DNA from: Nilaparvata lugens
Taxonomy: Eukaryota; Arthropoda; Insecta; Hemiptera; Delphacidae
Reading direction: 5' to 3'
DNA: 64,000 nucleotides
Assembly: GCF_014356525.2 (NCBI RefSeq)
Contig: NC_052505.1
Span: 50,471,994 to 50,535,993, forward strand
The translations under genes were made by a program, and so were the position numbers. The number at the start of each line of letters is the position of its first letter. Within the stretch, counting starts at the first letter, position 1. Under the pieces are notes generated by a model that was given only the letters and a program-made list of their open reading frames with translations, was not told where the DNA came from and did not search any database. This document shows, in pieces, positions 11,801-26,800 of the stretch.

Positions 11801-14800
11801 GACGGGGGGCGGCGCCTGACTGAAGGGGGCCGACTGGCGGAGGGTGATCGTCGACGGCGGAGGTGGCTGTGTGGAGGGAGGCGGGTGGTACTGGCTCGGT
11901 CTGATCAGTCCTTGACCTCGCGGGGGACCCTGCACAGTAAGTACGTGAGCTATGCATTTATTTATTCATTATCATGGTACATGCAAATACTTTACGATAA
12001 ATATATCTAATATAATAATAAAGTATAGGGCTACTTGATTTTTAGAAATGATTATAGAAATAACTAGTATCGTTTTTACATAAAAACGTGCTTATGTAAA
12101 TAACTGAATAAAAATACAACTGAATAAAAAACTGAATTTAAATTTAAATTTAAATACAACTGAATAAAAAACAACAGATTTTGGAAATTTCTTAGTATTT
12201 TTATTCTATATGAATAATTACCACAGCATCAAATTATTAACTACACAAAAAGTGAAACTAAATAAATAATTAGTACATTTTTTACGTTTTTACATAAACA
12301 CGTGTTAATTTATGTAGAAAAATCAAAAAGGCTACTAGTTATTTCTATAATGATTAACTAATATGATAAATATATTTGAATGAATCACAGAACACAAGCG
12401 ATGTAACTATGTTGTAGATTAGACACTGTATTGAAGTAAATATTTAAAAAAAACACTTGAATTACTTTTGACGAGAAAACAGCAGCAATGCATTTCACTC
12501 TAGAAGGAGGAGATCCATCAGTCTGGAGGACTAAGGACCTCCTTCTCAGGAATGGAATGCATTTCTCATCTCTCATCAGAAAGTAAGTGTTTTTCAATAC
12601 AGTATTTACTTTGAAACATATTGTCTAAACTACAACACAGTAAAGTGAGTCATCATGGTAAACAATAAAGTACTCTACAAATATATTTTAGGCTACCTTA
12701 GTAAGTACTGTAGGAGAGCTATTTATGTCTGCAATATTTTGATCCGTGTATCTTTGAACACATGGTATACAGAGTGTGTACAGATTTGTACACATATTAT
12801 AAACACCGTACCATGTACCTATAATACTTAATACTGGTATTCTAGGTACCTTGCACCCTACTGCAAGAAAGCTGTTCATTTCTAAAACCTTTTCATCCAT
12901 GTATTCATCTTTATCGTCGTTGAACGTATCACAGAACACAAAGCGTAAATAGCGTACTATCAGTATTGTAAAAAAGTTATTCTATTTTGTTATTCATGTA
13001 TCTGAACGTATCACAGGACACACCATTGCACAATAAAACATTATAGTAAGAATCAAATAGTTCTGTATTGAACATTGAAGGTGTTCATCTAAACCGAATA
13101 AAAAACTTCATATTTCTTATTTTCCTATTGATTCCGGAATGTGACATAGAATTTCACAAAGTTTATTTATGAACACTCAATTTGTTTGTCCTACCAGCAG
13201 GTTCTTAGAATTAAAAAAATCTTCTTTTCATTGTGAGGATTTTATTATCTTATGCCTACAGACAGGCTCTAATATTGTGTCAAACTACTCTTTTGTGCAT
13301 TTATCATTCAACTACTGTTTTGTGTCTATTGATATTCTCAAACCTCTACTTTCATAGTTGATTGTCATTGGTCTACTAAGCTTAGGAGTATTATGATAGA
13401 TCAACAATCAATTCATTTATTTTCACCTCTATATTGCATCCTGTCCATTAGTTTTGTTATTTTATTTTCATGTCAATAAATATATTTGATTTTATTTTGA
13501 AAAAATGACTTGAAATTTTTAATGTCTCAACCATTTATCCATTACAAAATATTTGAAAAATTAGTTTCGCTTGTTACACTATTACATCGAGAAGCATGCA
13601 CACGACAACTTACTTATGCTTCTAGATGCTCTTGAGATTCCAGTTAACAAGAGATTGGTGATGGTGTAACAACCAAAACTAGTTCCTTAGAATTGATTCA
13701 CTAAATGAGTGGTTAGACCATTTATTTATTGTAGAAATAAATACATTTTTGAAATGAAACACATTCATTGTCATAAAATAAAACGAATCTATAGAATACA
13801 ATAGAGGTACAAATACATAGATTGTTGATCAATTTATGTTGTTTCTAACTATATATTTTTATATAAATTATGTTTATATTAATAGTATATATTATTTAAT
13901 AACTAATTAAACTAATTATTTTTCCTGACATGTCATTCATTATAAAAAATTGGGAATAGAATAGTTTTGGGCTATGCCTGATGCTCTTTCCCAATCATAC
14001 TTATATGATTTGCTATTATTATATCCGCAAATATAAGACGCTCAATTATGAAAGTATAGTAAATTTTGCAAAATGTCTCATATATACAAACAACATAATG
14101 CGTCAAAATAACCCAGTAACATACAATTTCCAGATTTTCCCGGCAATATCTCTTGAACTACGAAAAATATCTTTTAAGTTAAAATTTCTACTCACTTGCG
14201 CATATACTGGTCCCTGTTCACTTATTGTCTCATCTGGATTCGAGTCAGGTGGAGGGGGAGGCCAAGCTACTAATTTTAGACCTGAAATTGTAAACAAAAA
14301 TTTAAAAAATGAGACTGACTTGACAAATATTAATAACTTCAAATCAAACAGATAGTTTTATTACATGAAAAATATCTATGTGATAGCATAGAACATTTCA
14401 AATTGAATAGCTTGTAATGTTCGTTCATAGTTATTCACAGTATAAATTGTTCATTATACAATGATGAAACTGAACACATTATTAATTTAGCATGAGTTCC
14501 ACATTGTTCAACTTAATAAATAAGAAGAATCCGGCACTATCATGCAACATTTATAAGATATTTAAAAATAATTGAAACCCCTAACTAGCACATATATGAT
14601 CATGAATGTACATAAATAATTGCCTTTCTCCTATTCGTATCAACAAATAATTAAATTAAATCCAATCATGGCAGCCAATGATTTAGTCTCTGAATTTTAA
14701 TAAATGTATGCCTAATATATGGTCTCATTTAGATTGATGGATGGAATTATTTCAGTTTATACTAATGAAAGATTTGAGTTAATCATAAGTCAAGAGTATA

Positions 14801-17800
14801 ATAGTAAATACTCTATATAGTCTTCAGTAATGTTACCGTTTTTCAATCAATAATCTCTTTTCTGGTCATAGGTGCGATTCCATATTTTTATTCTGCAACA
14901 TTCATCAGTTCATTACAAATAATGCACATTTGATAAACTCAATATTGATTGGCTTTCTGGCACCACATTGGTAAAAGTTACTGGAAGTAGATTTCTCATC
15001 TTGATAGAAACTGTATAATAGTTGCAAATGTATTGAGATTGCAGTTTCACACATCACAAGTAATGAGCTGTTCAATCTAAGCGCGTTGATTTTCACATTG
15101 CAAAACAGCTTTCCGCGGTGATTATCGGTTCAGCAGAAATAGCATCATGGTATGGCTGGCCATTCTAATAAATAATGGAGTGTGGTGCAGATGCAGAAGT
15201 GTAGCCTACTTGTCTGTAATTGATACTCGTCGGCACTGGGCGGGCACTGGGTGGGCACTCGGCAACTGAACTGGAGAAGTGTATTTACTAGAAACACTTG
15301 TAGTGTAGTGCTTCTGGCAAATGCTCAACTATGTGAATTCCCGTCTACTAGCGCAGGTGTGAGCACCTAAAATAAACTAGCAGGCCATTGTTTTTCAAAC
15401 CGCTAGAGTATTTTGAAATGTGCTTTCAACCTCCAATTATGGTAGCAACAATGCAAATAAATTATTCCAAAACACTAGTTTCTATATTAATCCAGTCACT
15501 ATATACATTGGTGCATGCAATTTATATTGTAGTTCTGATTTTTTAATATATTATTTGGGTACATAAGAGAAGTTCAGAACCAATTTCTTCATGCAAAATT
15601 TCCTTGTGCTAGATACAGAGTGGCCAAAAAACCTTGTATTTTCGACTCACATTTTCCATTTTTCAGCTATTTCTGCCAAATCTCGTAATTGGACAGAAAA
15701 ATTTGCTCTTGCTTTTTTTTAGATTATGAAATTCTGAATAAAATGAGATAATTCGAAACTCTCTATCTCCAATGAGTACTGAGTTATGATTTCTCAAAAA
15801 TTAGTGAAATTTGAAGAAAAAATCAATTTTGATGAATTTTAGTTTCTGATCAACAATATCTTCCGATTGTTACCATTTATATGTATAATTCAAAATCCCT
15901 CTGGGCGTATTTTTGTGCTCTACAATCTGAGATCAGGTAGAGCGCTCTATCTCATATAGATTTCTAGGTACACCTAACAACAATGCTCCTTGACTTGTAT
16001 TGTGAAAAACACCTTATTTTCAGCTTCAACCATCATCACCAACTACATTGTCCTCACATTGATATTCCGCTCAATGACATAAGTTTATGAGACTATGTTC
16101 TATGAGAATCATCCGTTGGATGCACTTTATTTCAGTATTTCCTAGTGGAGAGGCGCGCTTAAGGACACCTCAAGGATCAAAATTTCAAAAACTTATAACT
16201 TTTGATACAATGCTCAGATTTCATCGTACTACACTTCATTCTTCTTGGCTCGTCAAGGCGGTCCAAAATCATGCATCATAAGTCAAATTCGGTCGAAAAA
16301 TGGAAAATTTATTGTTGAGGGTACGTATGGTACTTAAGTCCATATTCCAATACACAAAAAATGGTAATTTCTATATTCAGAGCTGCATGTCTTGTAAAAT
16401 ACTTTTGATAAAATTCCCAAATCTGGTGAGGATGTGAAAATTGTTCCCCTCTACCCACTACAATAAATAATACTTTCGATTCCAATACAGTTCGAAAGTT
16501 ACAGAATATTTTAGAAATGGCGATTTCAGTTTTTACATTTTTTTCGTGATTTTACTGTTGATCAAGAGTTTCTAAAATGACTCTGATACATCATAGAAAC
16601 TTACGATTGATACCAAATTGTAGAAAAATTCATCGTCTACGAATTCAGTGGTCTAAAATCCATCTTGTATCACTTTACCCTATCATAGAACTGCCAAAAC
16701 TGTTAATAGGAGAAAAATATCTACAATTTCCGGATTTTTTTTCAACAATCAAACATCACTTCACGAACATATTTTTCATGAATCGATAACAGCAGATGAA
16801 AGAGAAAACTCTATTGTACATTTCAAGATCAAGTAATGATTTTTATGATAAGGGGTTACCTTGATACATAGCTTTGAATATAGAAATTGGCCATTTTTTT
16901 GTGTATTGGAATATGGGCTTAAGTATACGGTACTCAAAAATAAATATTCCATTTTTCGACCGAATTTGACTTATGATGCATGATTTTGGACCGCCTTGAC
17001 GAGCCGAGAAGAATGAAGTGTAGTGCTATGATATCTGAGCATTGTACCAAAAGTTATAGGCTAAGTGTTTGAAATTTTGATCCTTGAGGTGTCCTTAAGC
17101 GCGCCTCTCCACTAGGAAATACTGAAATGAAGTGCATCTAACAGGTGATTCTCATAGAACATAATCTCATAAACTTATGTCATTGTGCGAAATATCAATG
17201 TGAGGAAAATGTAGTAGGTGATGATGGTTGAAGCTGAAAATTAGGTATTTTTCACAACCTTTAAGAGAAGGCCTTCAAGCCAATCTTTATGGCTTTGGAG
17301 CATAATATTGTTACTCTTCAAAAATGTAATCAACTCTAGGCTATTGCAAAATAATTCGAGGTACACGAGATTATGAAAATTAATGCAAAAAAATTACACC
17401 CCTTTGCCCAAAGCCTGATAAAACTTCTCAAAATACAATTTTTAATAATTTATTGAAAACACATAAAAACATAAAGCACCTTTTATTTATAAAAATATAT
17501 TTAGAATATTTAAAAAGAATGACTGGTTTCAGCTTATTTTAGTCATTTTTAAGCTATAATGAATAATTAAATATAACAAAAGTATTGACTAATTTATGTA
17601 CATATTAATCCTCCATATATGCTCTATTTCTTGGTTGTATAATTTTATCAAAAATGGGATTGTCTAAATCGAATTCAATGATATTTATTAGTTTATTACT
17701 ATTTGATTTATTTGCTGTAGTTTAGATATTGAAATCTTCTTTTACATTTAATTTACCGCTTTTGCTTCCAACGTTTAAAATCTTCATATTAACATTCATA

Positions 17801-20800
17801 TCAATATATTTTATGGTTTTCTTCTATCAAGTGCTCCATAAGCCTGATTATTGAGTACCGTAGTATTTTTTTGATTTTGGAGCTTGAATGTGCTCCTGAA
17901 CAAAATAAATAAAGAGTACTTTATGTTTTTATAATGTATTTTTGATAATTTTTATAAGTAGCCCATGCAAATAAAGTAATTTTGAATAAATATTCAAAAT
18001 ACAATACATGAATATAATGAAATACAAAATGAGTTTAATAATGTAATGAACTAATGAAATCAACAATGAATTTCAAATTTAATAAAAAATCAATCAATTA
18101 ATTATTCTTGAAAACATATTTCCTATTGCTTTTGGCATCATCAATAAATCATTGTTACTGGTGAAGAGTTGCAAAGCATCTTTGCAATCAACATTCAAAT
18201 TGAAATAATCATTAGATAGTTCATTTCATATGAGATTCAAAGATGCTTTGCTCCTCTCATCTCTCCACTCATCACCGAAAAATCCCTTTCCACAAATGCT
18301 GAAGTGGCAGGAATAGAGAATAAATATGAAACCACTTTATACAAATTCTTGAACTCATCAGCAGTTCTGTTCCATTTGTCACCTGCTACCTGTTACTTTC
18401 TATTAGTAAAAATGTATATTTATTTGAAATCTGACAGTCTCCGCCACTCTAATAACCTAAAATGTTTTGATTCCCTCGTACTTTATTATTATATAGTACT
18501 TTATTGAGCAAAATAAAGTATTTTTGCGTACTTTATCTTGCTTACAAAGTATAAAGTGCAAGACCTCCAAATAAAGTACAATACTTTATTATATAGTACG
18601 GGTGGCAACCCTAGTGGCAACCCTACTTGTAACCCACCTAAAACTGTAGGTCCATTCATCTCTCATTATCATCCGCTTCACTATCTAGGCACAAACCTAG
18701 AGGTCGTGCGTATGTTTGAGCTTATGTGGGCATCATCCTCAGGAAAAAAATTATATTGAATATTGTATATTGAATATTATCATAATATAGTAGTAGTATG
18801 TACAAAATAGATTCATTTTTTTATCCAAGAGAATTGAGAAATTACTCCAATTGTCATATTTGGTTTGAAATAAATTACTTCAGTGAATTACTTCCTTATC
18901 ACTTGTTTGTTTTATCTCAGTAATTCTATGACGTTTTTAACGTCTATATTCGAATTCGAATAGAATTAAATGTGTAATATTCTAATAAACAACCGAAGCT
19001 CAAACACTATTCCCCAGAACTCAGTTTTTTCTTATGTAAGTTGAGATTCAACTCCCAACATTCTATAATGGTCTCTAAGGAAAAGTAAAATTATTTCAAT
19101 AAATTATTGACCTGACTGGAGAATTTGTAAAATAAATGTACAATAAGAGCTATATGCCTATAGTAAACTAAAAATCATTTCAAGAAAATTTGTCACATTT
19201 TTCTCAGTTGCAAAAAAATACTCATTTTTCAATAATATTTTTCAATTCAGCTCCGAGAGTCATGCTATCGTCTTACAGAACCTGACAAACGTCAACATGA
19301 TCGTTAGGACTCCTCTATATCCTATTCAAGGGATTTGGAACAAATGAAAACTTTCCAATATTGAGAAAATCTTTTATTGTATTCAATCGAATGAATATAT
19401 TAAGTTTTCAGTTTTTTTATCAATATTTTCAGCAATATAATTTGTCATTTGAATATTGAGTAAAAGTGTAGTCTGTTGATTAATTCATAAAAATTGTACT
19501 TAATTCTCCTATAATTCAATAATATACAAATATTCCTATGTGCTAGGAGAAGCTATTCACTTGACACTGTATTTATTACACAGCACACCAAGTGAATCGG
19601 CATTTTACTATTATATAACAAAAAGAATTTCAAGTAGACCCTTAAATAAATAATACAGTAGCCTACTCGTGTATTTGATGGTTTGTTCTCTTCTAGTTAA
19701 AAGGCTGTAATTAATACAGATTGTTTTATTATAAGACGTACCGGTATGAATGAGACCTTTGATCCTGCAATAGCCTATCATTGTAATATATTCTGTTCAA
19801 CATAGTTCACTGATGTAGAATGATCATGTTTTGATTACAAATACCCCTGACCCTTGAATAATCTCGTTGTTGGTATTCTCTGTTCAAGAAAGTGAACTGC
19901 AATAGAAATTTCCAGTCACGTTTCAATGGATGAATGAAATTAATTTAAACATCACTTCTTCGTCAATAATCACCTCATGAATTATAGACATATCCATCCA
20001 ATATTAATGATACTTCATCTATCATGATATAGTTTATCTATCCTGGTCATTTCTAAGTAGCTCTCAATGCAACTCCTATATGTAGTTTCAAGCTCTGCAT
20101 ATTTTGTTTCATCAAGCCATTAAGTCATGATTCAGGTTGAATTTGAACAATTGAGTTCTCACTTTTTTAATTCATGAAGACCTCCACATTCCCTAACAGA
20201 CTGGTATATTACTTATTTATTTCACTCATAGGATGTTTAAGTTATATAAAAAGATGGTTTGTAGTGTACTTCACCTGAAAGATGGTGTTTGCCAGCTATT
20301 TACAAGAATCACTGTACCACACAAGAACACACTTGGCGAGTCAATCTCACAATAGACTAACTTAACAAGTCACTACAAGTGTAAGTTGGCGAGGAGCAAA
20401 CCACTGCCAACAAACTATAAACTGATCTTTGAAATAATCTGCAAAATTAAATTCTCGCCTTTGAGGGCGGTCCAAAAAGAATAAAACCCACTTATTTCGA
20501 ATGTTGCTTGAGTGGGGATAATTAGGCTCCTCCTACTCCCCCGCATTCAAGCATTGGTTCTCACCTTGCACCCAACACTAACATGATATTATTATAAATA
20601 CCTACAGTAGTGCAAGCAATGGTCCATTTCACATTCGGATGTCACAACTAAAACATGCCAACCTGTTCTTTATCATCCATCAGACCCTTTGACATAATAT
20701 TTAGTGGGTTATAACTCATCAAACGTTATTCACATTTAATATGCCATAAAATTTCAGCGTCCCATTTCATTTTGCTGTGCCCATTTCTAATTTTCAAACA

Positions 20801-23800
20801 ACACTGAATTTACCTTCTAACGAGCAGCAGGACAGGTGTCCTGCTCACTCAGACATTGTCACATTTCGATTGAGGATGATATTTTATTAATCCGGATTTC
20901 ATTTTAAAATTTATTGGCTCTTCAATTTATATCAAGTAGCCTAGTCCTTTGCTTTGGATAGTGAAAAATCAGATGACTACACTAAATCTATCCTGCAATT
21001 ATATGTCATTTCAATTATTTATTTATTTATTTATTTGAAAATTTACATATTTGAGGGCACCAGGAACTGAATCCCATCATTGCCCTCATAACACACATTG
21101 AGCATAATACAATTTGAAAATACAATACATTAAAATGAAAATAGAATAACTTAACTAATATACTATTGAGTTTTAGAGAAAACAAAATACAACAAAAAAT
21201 AATAGAAAACCTTGCAAATATGAAACTTATAGTATAACAGATAAAAGAAGAAGAACTAAGTATGTAACTAATACTGAAAAATTCAAGAAGAAAAGAAAAA
21301 AGAAATAAAGAAAAGAGAATTATGGAAACTTTGCAAATATGAAACTTATAAATAAAAACACTAATAAATTATGTAATACATAGGAAAGAAAAAAAAAAGA
21401 CAAAACTCAACAAACATAAATCTTATTCAAGTCCCGCCTGAACACACTGTCTGAATCAAAAAAATCTAATGCATTATTAAGCCTATTATATAATCGAAGA
21501 GACCTAAACAGGGGAGCATTGTAACCACTGACCGTTCTACATCTGATAATATCAAAGGTGGGATGATCTCTGGAATTGAACGCAGGAACATGGAACCTGA
21601 TCAATGAGAGCAGCGAAGGAGAAGAAAATCGACCCCTTAACAGACCATGCACGAAAATCAATGAGTCTCTCTCCCGTCGTAATCTCAATGATACAAAGTG
21701 AAAGGTACTTCTCAAACGGTCTGTAGGAAAACCCAAAGGACAGGATTGGCCGAAGCGCTTGTAATAGAGAAACCTCAAAAACTTATTCTGAACTACCTCA
21801 AGACCATGAGTACACAAATCAGTATAAGGGTTCCAAATCACAGAGCAATATTCCAACACACTCCGGACCAATGACACATAAACAGTACATATTGCATCAA
21901 GGTTATTGAAGTTAGCTGTATTCCTCATAACAAAACCTAGCATTTTATTGGCTCTAGCTATGCTATAGTCCATGTGCACTGAGAACCTGAGACAGCTATC
22001 AAAGATTACACCCAAATCCTTACATGTATCGACTCTATCCAGATTCATACCATGTACTTCATAAGAAAAGTTCATCTTCAAATTTTTTCTAGAGAATGAG
22101 ATACACTTACACTTCCTAACATTCAAGTCAAGTCCATTGATAGAAGACCATCTAGCCAATCTGTCAAGATCTTGCTGCAACAAGTTACAATCATTGGAGT
22201 TAGTAATCTCCATGTAGAGCTTTACATCATCAGCAAAGATCAAACATTTTGCTTTCTTTAACTGGAGAGGCAGTTCATTGATCAATAGAAGGAACAATAG
22301 AGGACCGAGTACACTCCCCTGTGGAACTCCTGAAGTGCTGAAAAAGGGAGTTGATCTAGAACACCTGACCATAACATAATTGGTACGATGGAATAAGTAA
22401 CTTCTGAAAAGATTCACAAGTTGCACACAAAAACCCAAATCATCAAGTCTCCTCAACAGTGCTCCCTGATCAACACGATCAAATGCTTTTGCATAGTCTG
22501 TGTAAATGACATCAACCTCACCTCCAGAATCCATTACCCTCGAAACATCCATAGTGAACTCCATCAAATTGGTGACCACAGACCTTCCAGGGAGAAACCC
22601 ATGTTGACAGTCCGATATCAGAGGACGGGAGTAACACAAAATCTCACCATACAAAACACGCTCAAAAACCTTTGCAAAGACTGAAAGCAGGGAGATCGGA
22701 CGATAGTTATCAATTAGATCCTTTCTGCCAGACTTGAAAATGGGTATTACCTTGGAAATCTTCCACCTTGTAGGAAATAAACCTTTCGCCAAAGATAAAT
22801 CGAATATATATTTCAATGGGTCAACCAACACATCTCTGCAACCTTTCACTATGAATGCAGGAACCTCATCCTCACCAGGAGTAGTGAGTGGCTTCATTCT
22901 GTTAATTGCCCTCCTTATGCTCTCAACAGAAACTGATGAAACAGCTAATGAACTGGAAGCCAAATCCCTTCTAATTCCATTTTCCTCACTAATCTGATTC
23001 ACGTTATCACTAAAGGTGCAAGTAATTGGAGTATAAACCGACTTGAAGTACTCAGCAAAACCATCGGGCAATTCAGATCCCACAAAGGCCCTATCACCGA
23101 GCTCCATTCTCTGACAGATCCCCTTAGCCTCACGCTTACTATTCACAAACTTCCAGAACTCCTTCGACTCACCCTTGATATTCCTCTGTACCCTAGTCAT
23201 ATACTCATCATGAGAACGGGATATAAGATTTTTCAGCTCACTTCTAATATCGTTGAACCGATTTCTATGATAGGCCGAAAAATTTTTCTTCCGTGCGAGT
23301 TTGTTTTTCCTCTTAATCATCTGTATGATATTCCGATTAAACCAAGGAGGATACTTCGAGTTAATTGCATTGACACGTTTTTTTTGGGATGGTGAGATCA
23401 AAACATGAATAAATGATTGAATAAAAAAGATCTACCGCTGAATCAACATCTTTAATACTATAAAGAACCTGCCAATTATAATCTCTAAGGATATTGTAAA
23501 GAGAAAGATAGTCCGCTCTCCTGAAATCATACTTCAACTCCCCATCAGATTGATGCTGATGACTCCCCCGACTCAACTGGACACCCGTCAGCAATTCCAT
23601 GCTCAGAGCTGGGTGATGTTCAACATCTTCATGGACCAAAGGCAAAGACTCATGTTTGAGCCCTTCAATCTGCATACTAGACATTACCAAATCAAGTTTA
23701 CGGCCATTGGCATTTTTTACATTATTATAAGATTGAAGATCAAAAATCCTGAGAAATTGTTTAACTTTTTTGCACACATAGTACCATTCATTAAATCAAA

Positions 23801-26800
23801 ATCCTTGTCAGTTATTTCAGGTAAGTTGAAATCACCAGCTATGAACAATTTATCTTTAATTATATGAGAGTATGATTCGATGTGATCAAAATATGATTCA
23901 AAGTCACCTATGAGAGCATTATTACAAAAGTAGACAATGTTAATATATATAGGACAAGTGGGTAATAGAATACGAATCATCAGATTCTCCATAGATTCTC
24001 AATTAGAGTAGCCTACCTACAGGCAAAAGAGGCATAATAGAACATTTCCTATGTTCGCTATACAAGATAATAATTATATATTCTACTCTTTTTGATTGGA
24101 ATAAGTATACAATATCCTTCCATTATTTTTGTGGAATAGACGTGAACGACTTCGGCATGGAAAATGAAAGTGTACTATCAGCTATTTCAATTTTTGGAAA
24201 ACTATCCCTAAAAAAATAGATCAATTATACTTCACATTAAAAAACAATGGTATTTCAATCTTTTGAATTGTTAAAAATGTTAAGTTAATAAAACATAAAA
24301 TAAAACACATGTAGTTTTTTCACCTTCACTTCAATATTGTAATTTTCATTACTTTTTCTATTTTTTGTGTTTTTATAACCTGTGATTATAATTGTTCTAT
24401 TGCTATAGGCCTATGTCTGAAATATATAAATAGTTTTCCTTGAGCTACTCTCAATTAAATATAAAATGCGATTATAGCTTCTCTCATAAATTATCTTAAA
24501 TTTTTACGGATAATAGTGTAACGAAGAATATAAGGATCAAGGAATGTAACTAAGACGTTTCTCATCCAGAACAGCCAATATTCAGGAGCACAATATTTAG
24601 TGATGGACCTGATAGTACCTATAGTCCATTGGTGGTGATCCTGTAGCTATTACGTAGAACTAAAAAAGAAATGAGATTCCTAAATATAAACATAACCTGG
24701 CCTTGTTACACTTTTCAAATGTGGATGTTAATTAATTGTGCGCTCCATTCGAACTAAGTGTGTGTGGCCAAGTGTGACATGGTGGCAACTTCTTTTTTCC
24801 TCTCTTGATTTTTTTCAGAATTTGGAGTCTACGTCATCTCATGCTCTCTGATCCCTACCGAGTTAATCCCAGGCTCAAAGTAGTTGAAAATTCTTTCTAG
24901 TAGACGCAAGAAACATGGTAAGCTATTGCTCTCATGAGATGTTTGATTTTTAACCAAGTAATTTGGTGTTCATTCTCGTTTTTGACAGGTGTTACAATTG
25001 TTGACAGCTATGACATAACTCTTTAGAATAAACTTGATGACAGCTACTAGTTTTTCTACACACAGTATTTTTGAAATGTAGCATAATGCCCTACTGCACA
25101 TGTCCATCCAATGTTAGATTCATTCAACACTATGCATAGAGAAATGTTTTTAACGTTAGAAATAGAATTGAAATTGCTAAATTAATTATCATTGTTATTT
25201 CAGAATGTGTATACAATAGTGAAATTGAAATTGAGAAACATTTGAAATTAACCGACAAGTGGGAAGTTTTTAGATAAAATCACTAGAATAGAGTCACTCT
25301 ATCACTACTTACAAATTCATTACATCAAGCTGTAGGCCCATATATAATCATAGAAAATGAAACAGGGAATTCTTAGATATATTGATTCTCTAAATTTAGT
25401 TCAATGAATATTGATTATATATTCATTTATATAATATCACTCACTATGAATGATTGGGAAAGGAAAAGTACAGACTCAAAGCCCAAAACTGTTCCTTCCC
25501 AAATTTTGATACAAATAGTTATGTAATTAATATATAATAGGTTTATTATGTTAATGATTCGTGTAAGAAGGTGAAATAAAAATTATATTGTCCATTCCAC
25601 CTTATACCTTATACCGTTCACCTAAATATTCAGAGATTCCACAATATGTTCATAGTGTTAATTCCTGTAAAATTCTAATTCTAAAAAATAGAAACCAGAA
25701 ATTTAGAATTTAGATGAGTTGAAAACCAAATCAAATAAAGCAAAACACTTGATGTGCATATGGACAGTAGTGCAGAGTGTATGAAGTGCAATATAGCATT
25801 CCTGTATTGTTATGGATGCTACCTGGCTCTAGAATGCACTCAGTTTTGTAGAAATGTTTGTTGGCATTTTCAGTTTGCTCGGTGTCTGTCGGCGGCGGCC
25901 ATTTGAAGCGTCCTTTGGGTTTTCTTCTCAACTCTTTGAAATCCAAATACTCCTCATCAATAGAGTTCATGATCTCAGTTATTCTCCTGTCTATCAATTC
26001 AAAATTCAGTTTGATTCAATATTCTTCTATAGTTTTTCATCAATGAAAAAAAATTATATTGAACAGAAATCTATGTTATGTTTGAATAGAACTAAGAGAC
26101 GTTTCTTAGGGTAGGGAGTGTTCTAGGGGTTTTTAACTCAACTCCAAACTGGCTAACTAAGAAGATAATTCAGTAGAAATCACAAATACACCACTCTATA
26201 TTTTTCCAACCTATATTAGCATCAATTGTGCAACTTCCCATGTCTGATTTATGTGAAATTCTCTATTTTCTTAGAATGAGTATTTCATGTTTCATTTAGT
26301 GCTATTTTCTTAGTTCATTCCATTTCTCCAATTTATTCATGATGTTATTTAATACCGATAGTTAATGGGATGAGCTCATTTTAGTTGAAATATTTGAATT
26401 TCCTGTGCTAAAGCTAGCATACTGGTAGTTATTGCAGAAGACTGTAATTTGAAGCACGGAAATTTTGTCGTATCATCTATACTTTTATAAGATTTTCTAG
26501 TACTTTTTCAACATTTAACTTAGTTTTTGTTTATCACCAGGGCCGATTACTTATCATTTGAGTGTCAAATTTATGAATAGAAAATATCAACAAATGTGTT
26601 TTATCAACACTTTTCTGTTCCAAAAAGAGTCTAAGGAAACGTTTGAGTATTTATTCTTGAATGTTTTTCTTTTTTATAAAAGATCAAATTATTCTTCATG
26701 TTTCGATTTGACCAAGTGGATGAATTTATGTATCCTATGGATAGTATAAATGGGTTACATTGACAATTTTATTCCAGAAAGAGTTCATTGAAAAGCATGG

